From Jackrogersella multiformis (Eukaryota; Ascomycota; Sordariomycetes; Xylariales; Hypoxylaceae), in assembly GCA_902806575.1 (NCBI GenBank), contig CADCXD010000009.1:1612001-1676000 (forward strand): a stretch of 64,000 nucleotides of DNA. The letters run 5' to 3'. The first letter of the stretch is position 1; each line of letters begins with the position of its first letter. Below, piece after piece: positions 24,655 through 38,000 of the stretch. A model generated the notes under the pieces. The model was not told the DNA's origin and did not search any database. It worked only from the letters and a program-made list of their open reading frames with translations. A program made the translations under genes and the position numbers.

Positions 24655-27478
24655 CTAGGACTCGTCGTCCCGTTTCTCGCCGCGGCGCATTCGTTCGCCC
24701 CATCTCCGCTTGCCGACTCGAGTTTCGTAGTGGGGTACCATGGTCCTCACGTCTTGGGTGACGCCTTCGATCACGTTGCAGGTCTTATTGCGGTAGCAAT
24801 CAACTATAATCAAGTTAGTGAGACATGCGCAACTAGGGACCGGCGGCTTAACATACGAGCTCGCTGTAGGAAGACAGTCCTCCCCGCAAAGATGCGACTG
24901 TGGATCCACGCCATGCGGTAGGCCAGGTCGTTGAGTCGCACCTCCTTTATACGCGAGCCTTTCCTGATTCTTGGGATAGCAACCTCGGCTTCGATCCCAT
25001 CGGACATAGGAGCCTTCACCATAACCCGTTCTCTCATGTTGCCCCCTCGGGCCCGTCCGGTTCGCCCGCCGTCAACTTCAACGTTATCATCACTCATGTC
25101 ATCCTCGAAGAATCGGCTACCCGTAGCGCTGGGAGGCGGGCTCTGCATCTCGCGCGGGAAATAGCTACGAGGGTATAGAGCAGAGCTCTTGCGAAACGAG
25201 TCGGGGATCTCCTTAGGGTTAACTTCTTCGAGCGTGACACGCACTCGCAAGCGAGTACCGCGTTTACCATCTTCGACGAGAATGAACTTTCGCTTCTTAG
25301 CGGCCGGGATATCAGGAAACAAGCCTTCCGGATGTTTATCATCGTCTCGACTCATGCGTCGAGCTACGATAGTGCTATGATGGGAACCGCCAAGGCCGTC
25401 ATGGATCGGCGGCATGGACGATCCCGAGGCGGGGTGGCTAGGATACTGTTGGGGGTAACCGGCAAATACTTGAGCTGGGCGGAGGTCGTCCGAATTTCTA
25501 GACCCCGGCCCGGTGGGTGCTTGATGGTGGTGATGATGAGATCCATCCACATACTCTCCATCCCCTGTACAGATAGTCGAATTAGCGGACTAGACCAGGG
25601 TCGAGTTGCGATTTAGCAAGATTAAAGGCAGCAAAAGAATCGAAGGCGACGTGGTATTTGCAATTTTGTGAAGGGTTTCAATACAAGGAGGCAACGACGC
25701 GAGGCTGTGTGATATGTGCTCTTGGTGTGTTTGTGCAGTGAGATGCAAAGCAAGCCATGCAACTTTTGCTACCAGACAGACGACTAGACCGTCCCGAAGC
25801 AGCAAGGACTACCAAGTGCATGGCAACTAGATAATATACAGAATAGTGCCAGTCCCCATAGTGCTCCAAAAAGCGCCCTCGGCTTTGCGCCGTTATATAA
25901 ACACGAATGGCATCCAAACCTAAACAACCGAACAGGCACCAGGTATAAATAAGAGGTATCACGTAATTGCACAACGACAACGATAACAGCAACAACAATA
26001 ACAACGCATGAATCACATCTGGTGAAACATACCGACTTCGTCTCCTCCACCCTGAGCGCCTCCTTCGTGGGCGTGGTGATGATGCATCTGCGGGCCCATG
26101 CTGCTCATTCCAGGCTTCCCCATGGGCGTACCGCCGCCGGGGCCAATGGCTCCAGGGGTCGACATCCCTGCCGGGCCACTGGGACCGGACATGTGTGCGG
26201 AGTGGGGAGTCTGAACCGCCTTGCGATTGTTCATCTTGGCCATGCGGCGCACGCGTCGACTTCGCAATCGCGGATCCTGGTTGCTGTTTCGCCAGCTGTC
26301 GACTGCTCTCTGAATAAGTCCCCTTTTGCCGCGGAGACACGGGTTAAGCTGGGCTAGCGCCCATCCAACGGTATTGCACTCCGTCTCGTACTGTAATCGA
26401 TTTCCGCGGTATTGGTCCTTGGGGCAGCAGGCCCTAGGATAGACGCAGTTCTCCGTCTTGAAATCGCTACCAAGCTCGTCCGTGTTCACAGACTCGACGT
26501 CGCAGCGAATTGTGTATTCCATCTTTACCCGATCGCGAGAATATTCAAACGCGATCCACTGGACGCCGTTATTATCTTGCCTCACAACTAGAGGGGTAGT
26601 AGCTGGGATCGGTCCCGGTGCCGCGTTGTTGTTGACGCCGGGCGTTGTCGACCCTGTAGGGGTTGAGAGCTGTCCGCCATTCTGAGGTTGCTGTTGGGAA
26701 GTTCCTAGCGGCCCAGGTGTGGGTCGTTGCAGTTGCGAGGGCATCTGTGGCTCCATCTTGGTGTGCCGAGGGCTTCCCGTCATTCCCGTCTGCGCGTGTT
26801 GACTTGCGTGTTGGGTCATCTGGTGCTGTGGTCCTGTGTGAGATATCATCATGTTTGGCTGCGAAGCCATGGGCTGATGTGGTTGTTGAGAATGCTGCTG
26901 GTACGGAGAAGGGGCCTGCGGAGGCAGAGACGAATACTGGGGTTGTTGCGTGCCATAATACATCGATTGAGGCTGAAGCTGTGATCCCGGTTGGCCGTAG
27001 ATACTTCGGTGCTGATCGTGGCCCGATGGCGACGCGACGGAAGCTGGAGAGTTTGATTGCGGTGTATGATATGACATCGGAGGGTATGGTCTAGGCATTT
27101 GAGCTGCGGCCATCATGTCGGAGGTGTCTGGCTACGTGTAAGCTTACACATTGACCAAAAAAACAACGCGCGCGACGCGACGGGAAACTTACCTGCGGAT
27201 GTATATCCGCTCGTCGTTCCTGGAGTGCTGTAGGGGCTCTGGTGTGCGTAGTATGGCAGGTCTTGCGCGTGTTGGGCGCCGGGAGCGTGTCCTCCTTGCT
27301 GGTAGGCTGGCTGTATCGAATGGGTAGACGAGTATGCTGAAGGGTGCTGCGACTGCTGCTGCGGCGCCTGGTGATGCTGCTGGTGAACAATACTCGAGGG
27401 CCGAGGATGCTGGAGGTGCTGGGGAGGCGCCGGACCCTGCGAGTGGTGGGGATGATGCTGCATAGAGGAGACAACCAT
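24655..27478 (-). CDS. medA: MedA (Medusa)-like developmental transcriptional regulator
   Basis: Exons 27478-27193, 27127-26033, 25564-24857 and 24803-24655 join in phase (introns 65, 468 and 53 bp) to give 745 residues. Residues 1-280 are Gln/His/Pro-rich, typical of an activation domain. At about 283-390 comes a conserved block with VQWIAFEYSRDRVKMEYTIR, CVYPRACCPKDQYRGNRLQY and NPCLRGKRGLIQRAVDSWRN. After a Gly/Met/His-rich linker (interrupted by the 468-bp intron) the C-terminal part has KKRKFILVEDGKRGTRLRVR, EIPDSFRKSSALYPRSYFP and LNDLAYRMAW...FLQRALDCYRNKTCNVIEG. This layout fits the Medusa/Acr1/Ren1 regulators of conidiophore development and adhesion, nuclear in location. The family name is recalled, not searched, hence moderate certainty. 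The start at 27478 is the first ATG in frame; the frame stays open upstream to at least 27508, and CACTCCAG there could be a 3' splice site, so an extra 5' exon is possible. Confidence 0.78.
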
Positions 27479-30400
27479 TAGTCCTGAACTCTGGAGTGTC
27501 GAAGCCAAAAAGTAACGACAACCATGAAAAGAAAAATAAAGTAGGACGCGTCGGCAATTTTTATTTTACTTGACACTGTCAAGGTCCAAGGAACTTAAAC
27601 ATCTCCAAATGACGAGGTTTAACGGGTGAGGCTTGCTTAAGCGACGGGGGGAGGTATAGGTTATAAGACCAGGGGGGCCTAAGCATACTACCGTAAGAGA
27701 TAAAGAATTGCAGTACCAGGAAATGACACCACCAGGTGCTTGCTCCTAAAAGGGAGGAGTGGATAGGAATCGGAAGCGGAACCCGAAAGTCTCTAAGTTC
27801 ACCAACTAGGTTCTCCTTCAAGCCTATTCGGGACGTACGCAACAACAACAATGCCTCGAACACGTCGGGACAGAGTTATTAGAGAAATATACGGCCGGCA
27901 GGGGGGGACGGCAAGAAAAAAAAAATACAACGAGCGATAGCAGATTTGAGATCGGAGCGAGGGTTCGAAATGCGACGATGATGAAGAAAGGTAGAACCAA
28001 CGATATTTGAGCTATGCAAGGTGAGATCGCAAGGTATGAAAATATCGAGGTAAGGATACTTTGGCGTGTCCCTAGGTGTAAAACCGGGGCACAGGGGGTA
28101 TGGATGGGGCTTATTATGTATCGATATGTACGTCCCAGAAGACTCTCGTTCCGGGATAATTATCAGGAACGATATGACTGCTTAGTTTGGTAGAGGGAGG
28201 ACGTGCGATGCCTGCGGCAAAGCATGAAATGTAAAAGAAGAGAAATAGAAGTTGGAGATTTCGTGTTAGGGTGTCGGGGTGTGGATGGATCAGATGTGGG
28301 ACATCGCATGGAAGAAACGTGACAGGGGGCAGGGGGAAAGCTGCATTTTTAGATGAAATGGCCAATGGCGGCGCGGCCAAGCAGGACTGGGCTACCTGAT
28401 GAGGCATCCTATGTCCGGGGCTAACCATCAGGGCAGGGGGGATGGCCTTCCGCGAGCTCCAGGGAGCAAGGCGGTGTGTATGGGGCGTGAATCAAGGTAC
28501 TCGAGAATTGCGCGTAATTGCACGGCAAGACGAGAGTACCACCCACGACGAAACTCGTCCAGACTCCAGGCATTGAGATGGCCCCTTGCTCGAAGATACA
28601 ATGTTCGGACTACCTAGCAAGCGCAGCGGCGTACTGGAAGATCCTCCACATTGAAACTCTCCTAGCCGGTAACTCTTCCGTCACTTGACTGAGAAACGTA
28701 ATGCAACTCGGCCGCCAGAGTTTTTCCCTTTCCTTTCCTTTCCTATCCTCTGGTACACTACACTAGATTCTGAACCGGAATCGTGGTGGTGTGGTGACAG
28801 CGGCGATTGCTGAAGTCCTCCCACTATTGGAGAATTCTTGTTGGGCCCACTTGATGGCCAACACCCACTTCTGTTAGGCTTTGAACCCACCACAGCTATC
28901 GAGCTATGAATGAAGGGAAGTACCGGGTACCGGGAGCGTACGACTTCGGTCGAATATTATTTTTTCCCTTTTCCATTTTCCCTGTTTGTAGCCCGAATGT
29001 ATGATAAAAGTCCACAGCACTAACCACACTTGATATGCATGTTGGAAGTAGGAATTGAGCCGGAGAAATTTGACCACACAGCGCTAAGACATAGCGTTAA
29101 AAGATATCTCGAAGGTACTCGACTCCGTTGAACCTTTTTTTTAATCCTTCACTAAAGACCTTAGCTCAATGAGGGAAAGATACTCTCTAACGGCTCTAGC
29201 CCCTCAGAGACCGTTTTTTTTCTCATCTTGTTTGGCACCTAGGCACTTGCGCCATCAAACATCCGCGTGTAGGGAAATTTTTCGATTAGGATTATGACAG
29301 TGTGGCTACCGCATAAATAATATGGAGCAACAAATGATAAATCGCGAATTAGGAGAATGCACCTCTTTCTCTCCCCGCATCCACTTGGGCCGGGGCATCA
29401 CGGGCACGTCAGCTCTAAAGGGTACTTGATAGGACCAGGCATCATTACCTAGGTACCCTTGAATTGTAGCCGGGGACGCTAAGGCAACCCGCACAAGCCC
29501 TGTTCCAGAAGAGAGCCCCCGGTCACTTGTGAAACAAGATGTTCCCCTGTAATTCCCTTGATTTCAAGGACTGACCTTAGGTAGGTAAGGCAAGCATGCT
29601 TGCGAAAAGCCCCACGATCTTCTGAAAAGGAAGAAACTTCACGCGAAGGTTCAATCTTCACGCGTCTTGATGATCATGAAATAATCCAGCGTCCTTGACG
29701 CGGAATTATATGTGCCGTTTTGTTGCAGCATCTAAAGGTGTTGCACAGCTGTACTGACTCAAGTGGGCGACGGCTCTAATCTGCGCGCCGCAGACCTACA
29801 GCCGCGTGGTAGCACTGGCTTTGGCGCCGCGAGGTAGATGATTATAACCAAGTAAACAACCCAAGACTCACCGGGTCCGAATGCTCCTCTTTCAGGTATG
29901 TATTGGGAGCTTGTCGATGTTGCCCCATCTTCATAACCATTGTAAATGAGGCCCGATTCTAAGTGGATTTGCGAGTTATTTGTCGGTCCTGCTATATCTC
30001 ATATCAGTAAAACAACAAACAACGGACCAGATATAATCTAGCCTTCTCCACATGGCTCAGCGTGGTGCAGCCGTGGGAAATACATGGGAGAACGGGTGGA
30101 TCAACAACAGAAGAAGCCATGCCACACGCAAGAGAAAACTCCCCGCATGCTTTAAATAATGAGCCGGGATGCGCATCACAGTTCCAAGTTCCCAACGAGT
30201 ACACTCACAAGCATCTAGCTTTGGGATAAAGTTTGACAATGATTAATTTAATAAAACCGGGCATACTTACAAGAGATAGTGATGGAACGTTCGTTCGATA
30301 ATTTCAGACGACGGTTGCAGGAAATGTAATAAGAGACTATGATAGTCCAGGTACTTCGTCGAGTTGATGGGATGGCCGACTTCCACTTTTCTATCCTGAG

Positions 30401-33400
30401 GTTAGTGGATATTATGGGCAGTGATGATGTGGATACAACATTAATGACCATCAACAAACATCAAGATTAAAAATAGCAATGTATATCGATAAGAAATACT
30501 TGGGGCGAAAGGGCGTGGCAAATGACAAATCCGTGCGAATCCTTCAGCTGAAGGTTACCAAGGAAAAAAAAAACTCCAAGGTATGAGAGCCTGTATGAAG
30601 GCCCTCGGGGCAACGCATGACAAGGCTGTGCAAATGAAAAATTCATGATCACGAATAGAATAGCAAAGGTGGGTAGACGTGGAAAGGAACAAATATTGTC
30701 CAAAATAAGAAAACGAATGGTCAAGGTTAACAGTACACACCTTGCGATATAAGTATTGGCGGGTAGAGGATGGAGTATAATTTGACTGGATTTATAGATA
30801 ATTAATCGTCGTAGTAGTGCCGTATAAGCTGCGTGGTATGCTGGTGCTAGACAAACCGAGGCGTTGGGCTTTGGTTCGCGGCTCTTGACAGAATCCCACG
30901 TTTATCTCGTGGTGGTTTGCAAGGTTGAACCTTTCCGTCGGTATCAGCGAGGTCAAGTCGCGTGTGTCAGGTACGAGCTTCTTACTATGCCTGCAAAATC
31001 TTGCAGACAGCTGCGTGCATCGACCAGGCAACCGACGTAATTTTCTGCAAGTTATCTGTCGTGGCCAGACCCCAGGGTTCGATCTGTGCTGTCATATTAG
31101 TTCATGCATGCCAGCCTTGTCTAGTCAGATGCTGTCAAAAAGAAGTCGAGGGAACAAATGCATGGTTCCCCAAGACGGATTTGGGGACGACAAGGAATGG
31201 GTATTGGTGGTGGAGGGTGTGCAAAGACTGCCCACCCTACTGGGGTTCGGCAAAATAGTAATTTTTTTCTCGACAAAACTGAAATGGGGTACCAACTACG
31301 CGTTGCAACGCTTCTAGTGCCGATATATGATGAGATTAGGAAAATATGGCAACAAGGAACGATATCTAGCAGGTTACTTTCCCGGTGCGTGATATTCAGG
31401 ATATAATCGAGAGTATATACAGGTAATTGACCGGAACAGAAACGTGGAAGAAGTGACAAGCTGTATGAACGAAATTTCCATATCAAGCAGATTGGATAGG
31501 TGGTGCCGATGAGACCCTTTTTGGACTAGGGTTACAGGGCATTTTTCAACATCCGATATTATGGGATAAACTGGCGGATAATGAATATGAATGACAGGGG
31601 GGCGTCTGAAGGCTGAGATAATAAACGCGGCCTGGGCAGGCGAGTCGGTAGCGTGAATCCGCCTACACCAGCACGGTAGGGTTGGCTGTGTTCATTTAGG
31701 GGTAGAATATATGAAAACCGAGATGTTCTTACCAGACAGATTATTCAAGATACCTATCCCGAATAGACTTGTATGTGCGGGCCGGGTAGGCTGATGTTAG
31801 ATAGACCGATGGATCGTGGCCTGTCACTCTGCTGGGTTACCGGGATCAAGGATCAATACATGCGTCAGACAGGTGAATCTTCAGCCTCTTTGACGACGCT
31901 TGCTAATATGAAATCAACTGGTAGAAGTAGATGATTGATAAGTCGTGTCTTTGGGTGCGACACCGATGGGTGGGAACTCTCTGAGTCAGCTAATAGTCAC
32001 CGCTCTACTGTCACTCGAAAAGCTGATAGATCGTAAGGAGGTACAAGCATCGACGGGTATCGGGATGAGCTCTAGACTTGATTGGATCTTGCGCTCGCTG
32101 TGCGATCTGGCCTCTCCTCAGATAAATAAGCGCGTGCTCTTTTGTGACCTATATTTTGGTATTTTGGCGGCAAGATTAGATCCTTTGGTAGGCGGGAGGT
32201 GTTTGTTTACAGTAGTGAGGGCGTGTATAGCGACGTCTGAGGGTTATTTTGCTGCTAGATGATAAAAGGTAAGGTCAGCTTTTGCGACATGAATGTCTCT
32301 TAAGGTATCCTTCTAGTGTAGGTAGGATCGCGAGCCAACCCTCAGGGGTTGTCAAGAGCGGGAAGCGAACAGGGGTACCGCAGTTCCGATAAACCCTGAT
32401 TCAGATCAATGACTGTATTTTCCCACGCGAAAAGGAACATAACACGAATTGAAGACTTGGGAGTTAGGTTGTACTTTAGGAATTATGGAAAGGATGCAGA
32501 ATAAACAATACGGAAGAAAGAAAAGGTGGCATCAAGAAGCGATCTGGATAGTTGCATCAACTTCGACCAAATTTGATTAAAGATCGTAAAACCCTTAGGA
32601 AGCCTAGCATAATACACACCAGAAGCCTTGACGCAATCTGTATGTCTCCTCGTGCAGGACACGCGCATTTGCAGGGTATCCCGTGGCTAATTGGGGACAG
32701 GTTCAGGGTCAAGGGCGCATGGGCTGCACTGCAGGCGTGTGGGCGGCACACCCGCCAGCATCGACCAGGAAGCACATGTCCCGGGAATCTGGGCCAAGAG
32801 AAATCTGATAGTTGATAGAAACCTTGAAAGGGTGGTAGTGTAGTTAGGTTCTAGGTAGGTAACTAAAGAAAGAAATCAGGCTCAACTTACAAAATGCGAT
32901 TTATGAATGAAACACTTTCTCTCCTCGCGCTCTCTTATTTCCAGGTGAGGTATGTGATTTGGTAAACTGGCCTTTCACTTGGAATGTGTTTTAAAGCACC
33001 CCTAAAACTGTAGTGTTGTTGCCGATCCCGCGTAAAAAGGTAATATAAAAAGGTAACAATGATTGTTGTAGGTAAATGTGTAAGTACCTAGGTGGTCTTT
33101 AATATCGGAATGTTTAGTGATTAGCCAGCTGTTCTACGTAAGTGCAATCTTGAATTGACCATGGATCGTTTGCATATATATCAGAAGCTAGTTCTTTTGA
33201 AAAGAGCTTGTTGAAATGGTATTTAGAGTAGAAGCGCCAAGGACAGTGTAGTTTCGCGACAATGACGATTGCTACGCAGGCACGCGATATAGTCCCACTT
33301 GGGCTGTGCGCTGTGGGTGGTTGGCCTTGGATGGGCCTCGGTGTTATCTGGAGTCGAAGGATATCCCTGAAACATGTTGTGTTGTGCGACGTCGGGAGTA

Positions 33401-35000
33401 ATTCAAGCTTAAAATAAGAACAATCCGTTACTTACAAGATACCTACCCTGCTACCTTAGGTAAGTAGGAGGTAGGTAGGTAGATGACACGGTCGGCCGGG
33501 TACGGATGAGGATTTTTTTCTTTCTTTTTTTCTGAATTTATTCTCCTGAGTATAATTCGCTTTAATATATTCAGCTTAGTGATCGGATCCGAGTTGGTAG
33601 GTTGGTGGTGTTTTCGAGAACACTACGGATAAAGTTGATATTGGCAGTAGAAGTAAAAGAACTAGGCAGGTCGTCATGGGCTGACCATTGACCAGGATTT
33701 ACGACGAGGGACACCGTATGTAGTGTAGATTCGTGGCTTAGGATCCCCAGAATCGAATGTGAGGAACGGGAGACGAGGTAGGCTGGTTAGGCTGGTAGGC
33801 TGGTAGGTAGACAAGCGTGACAGGGTACCTCTTTTGGGTGACGGTTGAAGCAGTTCGAGTTTAGCCACAGTCTCGAGCTCCTTGGATTTACTAGGGGACC
33901 CGCGGTTCAGGATTTTAGTACGTGCGTCCAGCAGCCAAGGTAGGATTTGAGGACCCGAGGTTGATCATAAGGGTCTGTTTCCATGCATCTAACAAGGGTC
34001 AAATTGCGGCGAGGACGAAGTATGAAGAAAAAGAATGGATGGTCGCTTAGAACTGAAGGATGCGGCAGGGGATTTTTGTCGGGACGGAAGTGTTTGTACA
34101 GAATCCATGGATGGTTCCTTACGACGTTAAAGCTGGCTAATAATACTTTATGGGTACATACCCTACATAATACTACTGCAGGTGGTGGTAGCCCGTGAAT
34201 GATTTTACACTACCTACCTAGGTAGGTAAGTTAGAATGGGACGAGATTTCCTCTCTTAGAGAGAGTACTACGTACATAGCTGTAGGTAAGGTAAGGTTAA
34301 TAGCAATTCCCTTGCCCCTGCTTATCATGAATATCAGTCTTGCTTAGTCCTGCCTTCAGTTTTCGATCTCATCCATACATTAGGTAGTAGCTGAAGCTTA
34401 CCTACCTAGGTACCATTGTAAATACCCAGGTAAGTTAACGTATGCGGGCTTGTAGCTTCTCCAAATGGCAAATGCAGATTTGTAGGTAGGTACCTAGGTA
34501 ATTTAGTTATGGTCAAATGACTGCATGACTTTATACAAATACATACATGAACTTAATTCTTTAACATTATCGTATATAAACTTTTAATACTTTAATATCT
34601 TGTGACGATGGCATACACAGGTATGTAATTATATACTTATCTACCTACTTATCATCATACCTAGGTACTTACCGGTACCTAGGTAGGTAGGTATTATTCA
34701 GATCGAAGGTAGGACGACATTCCCCATAAATAACCCTTACACAGTTAATGATGAAATCAAAACGTATTATGTATGTACGATATTATGTTGCTGTTACTAC
34801 ATCGACTGCAGACACACGCTAGAATGAATTCGTTACCAACCGAGCGGACCCAGGAATATTACAGTATACACTAAGTAGGTACTTCGTACGAAACTATTAC
34901 AAATTCATAAACGAGCTAAATTAGTAAATACCTACCCAAGATACCTACGTAGGTAATTACTATGTAATATGTTAGTATGCTTTCTTACATGTGTATAGTG
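27479..35000. other. upstream flank of the medA-like gene, no recognisable gene
   Basis: The first 1-2 kb presumably carry the medA-like promoter and a long 5' leader, since developmental regulators often have extended leaders. The remaining frames are short, lack domains and are not supported by splice signals. CCTAGG motifs become frequent beyond 32.8 kb (for example 33088, 34210, 34404, 34490 and 34650-34693). Confidence 0.45.
34650..34693. repeat. CCTAGG palindrome cluster with AGGT tandem tail
   Basis: Two CCTAGG cores, a TACCGGTA palindrome and a run of GTAG units lie within 44 bp in AT-rich non-coding DNA. Confidence 0.75.
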
Positions 35001-38000
35001 GTTGAGTGGATTACCTACCTACCAACTGGGACGGAATGAGAGTCGGCGCTTCTTTCAGCTTGCAAAGCCATTAAGAATCGAAAGATCAAGTCTGTCGGCG
35101 CAATAACCCTTTTCTCGGCAGCTTGCCGCGATATTACGGAAGATATTAAAGGGAATAGTAACCATACTTATTGCTCTGGTGTCGGTGTAATATAAGTTTT
35201 GAGCTATTCCGATATTGAGAAGCTTAATCCCACGGACTACTCCGGCATAGATGGATGGCACATTTCTCGGACAAGTCCATATTAGGTTCAAACCGCAGTG
35301 CCTCTCGGTAGGTATGTATCGGGAATCCCAGACCTGGACCTGCGGAATATACAAATCCCGTATAACAAACTCAGGCTATGCTGATGAATAGGTGCCCTGA
35401 TGCGATCATGATCGACATAATTGCTCATCATACATACCGTAGTATAGTACGAATATTCATCGACAGCACGCTTATATCTGTTTGAGACATCATATACATA
35501 ATGAAGGGAGGCAATCTGACAGCTATCACGCACAGCACGCAGTCTCGGAAATGACAATTATGCAGAAGGTAAGCATACCTGATAAGTAGGGCCGATCAGT
35601 GGTACCACATTCATTATTGTAGTACTATGTAATGAACGAAGTAGATGGTACATCGTGTATTAGGTGTTATTACTTCATGTAGGTAGCTACCCCAAATTCA
35701 ACCTACAAGATCATCATCATGGTACAGGACATATATGCATGGCCTGTATTATTTACAGATATCATGTGACCTTCATGAATTTGAGACACCGGTTCATGTC
35801 GTTAATGCTCTTCGCTGGTTTTCACGTGCCTTGCCGTGCCTCCTTTTCGTGCCTCAAATCTGTGCCTCCTGAGCCCCGATGTTACCGGACACTCTTTCGT
35901 TGCCAAGGCATTGCCACCAGTCAACGTAGAACGTTGATAGATACACTACACTAGGTCTATAAAGAAGTACGTATATTATGTAGGTAGAGTTGCTCTGCAC
36001 TCAATACCTAGGCAGTAGGTAGGTACGCATTTGTAGCTTAACAAGCTGCATGATGTAACACCTGCATCAATCCTTGACCGGCAGATCTCTCGTTCCCATG
36101 CCCAAAATAAAATCCCCAGATTGTTCAACACCAAGTCCCCTACATAGTAGTGGAATCGATCCATACAGGGCCCGCGGTCAATGTTGGACAAGGTGCGTGG
36201 GCGCCTCGCGAGCCTTGACATGCTATTGATCGTTGATCCCCGCTAGCTCTGAGGGCATCAGGGCCGCCTGTCAATTCGGAGAATTTTGCCGCTTCTCAAC
36301 TGCGAGGATGCTTCAGCCTTCGATGCACTGATATGATAATCGTCTAGGAGGGACAGGCCACCAAGTATGTAGCTTGCAGCGGTGCCTAGTCGACAGATCT
36401 CATCACCCATCGTTTAGCGATCTTGAGAAATCCCTCCCCCGAGCTCTTCACAGGCTCCCGGAAAGACACCCTTACCTTTCATCCACAGGGATGCGCCCAC
36501 CTTCACAACATTACTCCACGTGGCTGACCGTTACCATGTCTATTCATATGACTTTACCTACACTACACTACATACTTATACTTACCTACGTTGTCAGATC
36601 TTAGCGACGAGCTACTATATTTATGTACGCTACCAAAGAGCATTAGAAAACCATCGAGTTCAGATAGCTACCTACCCTAGCTGCCTAGGCAGGGTAGCTT
36701 AACAATGCTTACCTACCTAGGTAGGTAGATACGAATATGCCCATGTATGTGCGTAACGTACCTAGGTAGCAAAACAATCTCAGTACCGGCGTCTCAAATC
36801 TCTCGCCCCTTATTATCACATGCCCACCAACAATGTCCTATGGATGAGAAGAATATCTTTGGCCCCTCGAGCTTAAACAGGGATTTCGGTACGTACTGTG
36901 TGGGTTTCTCCAAAGCAAGAAATATCCCCGGCTAGCAACTTAGCAAGGGGCATGGACCAGCAATTCACCAATCATTAACCCTTTTTTATAGGTGAATAAT
37001 AATACATAGTAGTGATGCTAGAATTCTAGCCAACATCTTTGCTTGTTAAGCGTTTGTTTGCAAAACCCTTATACTAAAGGTGAAATGACAAGGGGCTTTA
37101 GCGGATGCTTGCCTTGAAAGCCTTCCTGCAAGTCAGCGACGATAAGTCGCATGTTTGGCCCATTCTATCAACCGAGGCGACATCCGGAATGAACAATATG
37201 TAAAAAAACTTATTATTGAGTCATAAACCACACACACTGTTTAGATGAACTAATATAACCCACCTAAGCATACAGTAGTTAGTAATTAGTGCCTCAGATT
37301 ATCAAGGTACACGATGTCAACTAGTAAATGTGTATTAACTGTTGCGAAAACAATGAAGGGATTTTAGCTACTTACTTAAGGTAGGTAATGACTAACCCCA
37401 TAAGTATAGCAATTTTTGCGTGTAACCGAATTGCTTTAATTGATTAAATGATTTTCACTGTTTCGAGTTTTTAATATCTAAAGGTATAATGACTTACACT
37501 CGCTCGCGAGTTAATGTGTAAATATCAGAAAACCTTAAGAAAATAAGCAAACATCTTATTTCACTTAATATAAAAAAAGGGGCTCGTAAAAAAAAAAACT
37601 TAGCCAAACTAAAAAATCAAGTCGGCAAAATACCTAGGTATTTATAAATATTCCTATATAAATTAAGGAATCTTAATGTTTATATTAAACGTATAGTCAT
37701 TTATAACATTTTACCATATACCTTTATAATAGAAGCCTCGTTACATACAAAGAAGGTAGTTATTCTATTAGTTCGGTTCGCTATTAAAACATCATCAACG
37801 CTGGTCCGCATTAGCTATGCTGTACGTATTAAATACCAATTTTGCTTAATTCTCAGAGTGTGCATGGTTGTTTTGATGAATGGCCTTGATTCCAACCTGG
37901 CAACTCGGGTCGGGTCGTGTCCGGCTCGGTCCTTGATTGTTGAGCGCTGTTCCCTTGTCTCTTTAGAGATATCTGTAAAATAGTAACAACGGTGTAGATA

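Noticed and set aside
31945..32262. 105-codon frame without an ATG at its first codon
   Set aside because: Composition looks random and there is no recognisable motif or flanking exon.
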